Assembly: GCA_902582755.1 (NCBI GenBank)
Contig: CACHSZ010000001.1
Span: forward strand, 49,774-113,773
Source: an uncultured Alphaproteobacteria bacterium
GTDB taxonomy: Bacteria > Pseudomonadota > Alphaproteobacteria > HIMB59 > GCA-002718135
Direction of reading: 5' to 3'
Length of the DNA stretch: 64,000 nt
Positions 63,388 to 64,000 of the stretch are shown one piece after another. The first letter of the stretch is position 1. Each line of letters opens with the position of its first letter. Below the pieces are notes generated by a model. That model was given only the letters and a program-made list of their open reading frames with translations, ran no database searches and had not been told where the DNA came from. Both the position numbers and the translations under genes were made by a program.

Positions 63388-64000
63388 TAGTAAATTGAAC
63401 CCTCATTCCTGCTTGATTAAATAGTAATGCTTTATCTGAAACTCTTTTTATATTTACACTTGAACCGTTTGAAATTTGGTGAGTAAATTGTGGTAAGCCC
63501 CTTACAATTATTTTATTTGAACCGTCTTCAATATTTACATGAAAGAAAATATCTGAACCTAAATTTTCTCTATATGCAACTGTTCCACTAAATGTATTTT
63601 CATTACTTTCATTTGTAATTTCTAAATGTTCTGGTCGAATACCAATATGTAAATCTGTATTACTTTCAGAACTTTTTCTTTTTAAACTAACGTTGAGAAA
63701 ACTTACTGTCCCACTTGAGTCCGAAGTTCCTTTAAATATATTTATTTTTGGACTTCCAACAAACTGAGCTACACTTAATGAGGAAGGATTATCATATACT
63801 TCTTGAGGTGTATCTAGTTGTAATAAATTTCCATCAATCATAACTGCCATTCTAGAAGACATAGTTAACGCTTCTGCTTGATCATGTGTTACGTACACAA
63901 AAGTAGTTTTAAGTGAATTATGAAGTTCAGATAGTTCAGATCGCATGTGAACTCTCAAAGCTGCATCTAAATTTGAAAGAGGCTCATCCATTAAAAAGGC
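63380..64000 (-). CDS. Sugar ABC transporter ATP-binding protein (UgpC/MalK-like), N-terminus truncated at window edge
   Basis: AFLMDEPLSNLDAALRVHMRSELSELH...YVTHDQAEALTMS; frame open to the window end. Confidence 0.92.
   Translation of the reverse strand, partial: AFLMDEPLSNLDAALRVHMRSELSELHNSLKTTFVYVTHDQAEALTMSSRMAVMIDGNLLQLDTPQEVYDNPSSLSVAQFVGSPKINIFKGTSDSSGTVSFLNVSLKRKSSESNTDLHIGIRPEHLEITNESNENTFSGTVAYRENLGSDIFFHVNIEDGSNKIIVRGLPQFTHQISNGSSVNIKRVSDKALLFNQAGMRVQFTNA

Overview
AT-rich, very densely coded bacterial chromosome segment. Gene content and order (hisBHAFE, hrcA-grpE-dnaK-dnaJ, hslVU, rsmI beside an LpoA-like lipoprotein, a TIGR02300/FYDLN protein, single-chain pyruvate carboxylase) fit a streamlined, probably marine, alphaproteobacterium. 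That assignment is inference and was not tested by search. I see no rRNA, tRNA, CRISPR, prophage or transposon. Main blocks: GT39 + double-PAP2 envelope genes; hslVU; his operon with an embedded GNAT gene; rsmI/lipoprotein head-to-head pair; rdgB-rph; heat-shock cluster; dapB; pyruvate carboxylase; upp plus a BMP-type (nucleoside-like) ABC transporter; katG; ribA-hisI-hemB-thrS-cysS; a PABA/folate cluster ending in a divergent TrpF-like gene; DUF1800/DUF1501; cdd-PNP-deoA; hsp20; Fe(III)-type ABC transporter; add/adenosine kinase; cytochrome c-msrP-msrQ; and a truncated sugar/G3P ABC operon. I found no clear new defence or mobile system. The most notable points are: motif departures in the PABA/folate cluster (PIAGT PabB/TrpE, HPD amidotransferase, TrpF-like barrel without GGTG); sigma32-like promoters at dnaK, hsp20 and hslV with no CIRCE next to hrcA; 5'-overlapping divergent rsmI/lipoprotein genes; near-universal overlap or abutment of convergent genes; a two-type PAP2 fusion; Cys-bearing insertions in both sugar-ABC permeases; structured intergenic DNA upstream of the iron transporter and of the BMP operon; and a 56-aa zinc-finger gene missing from the ORF track.
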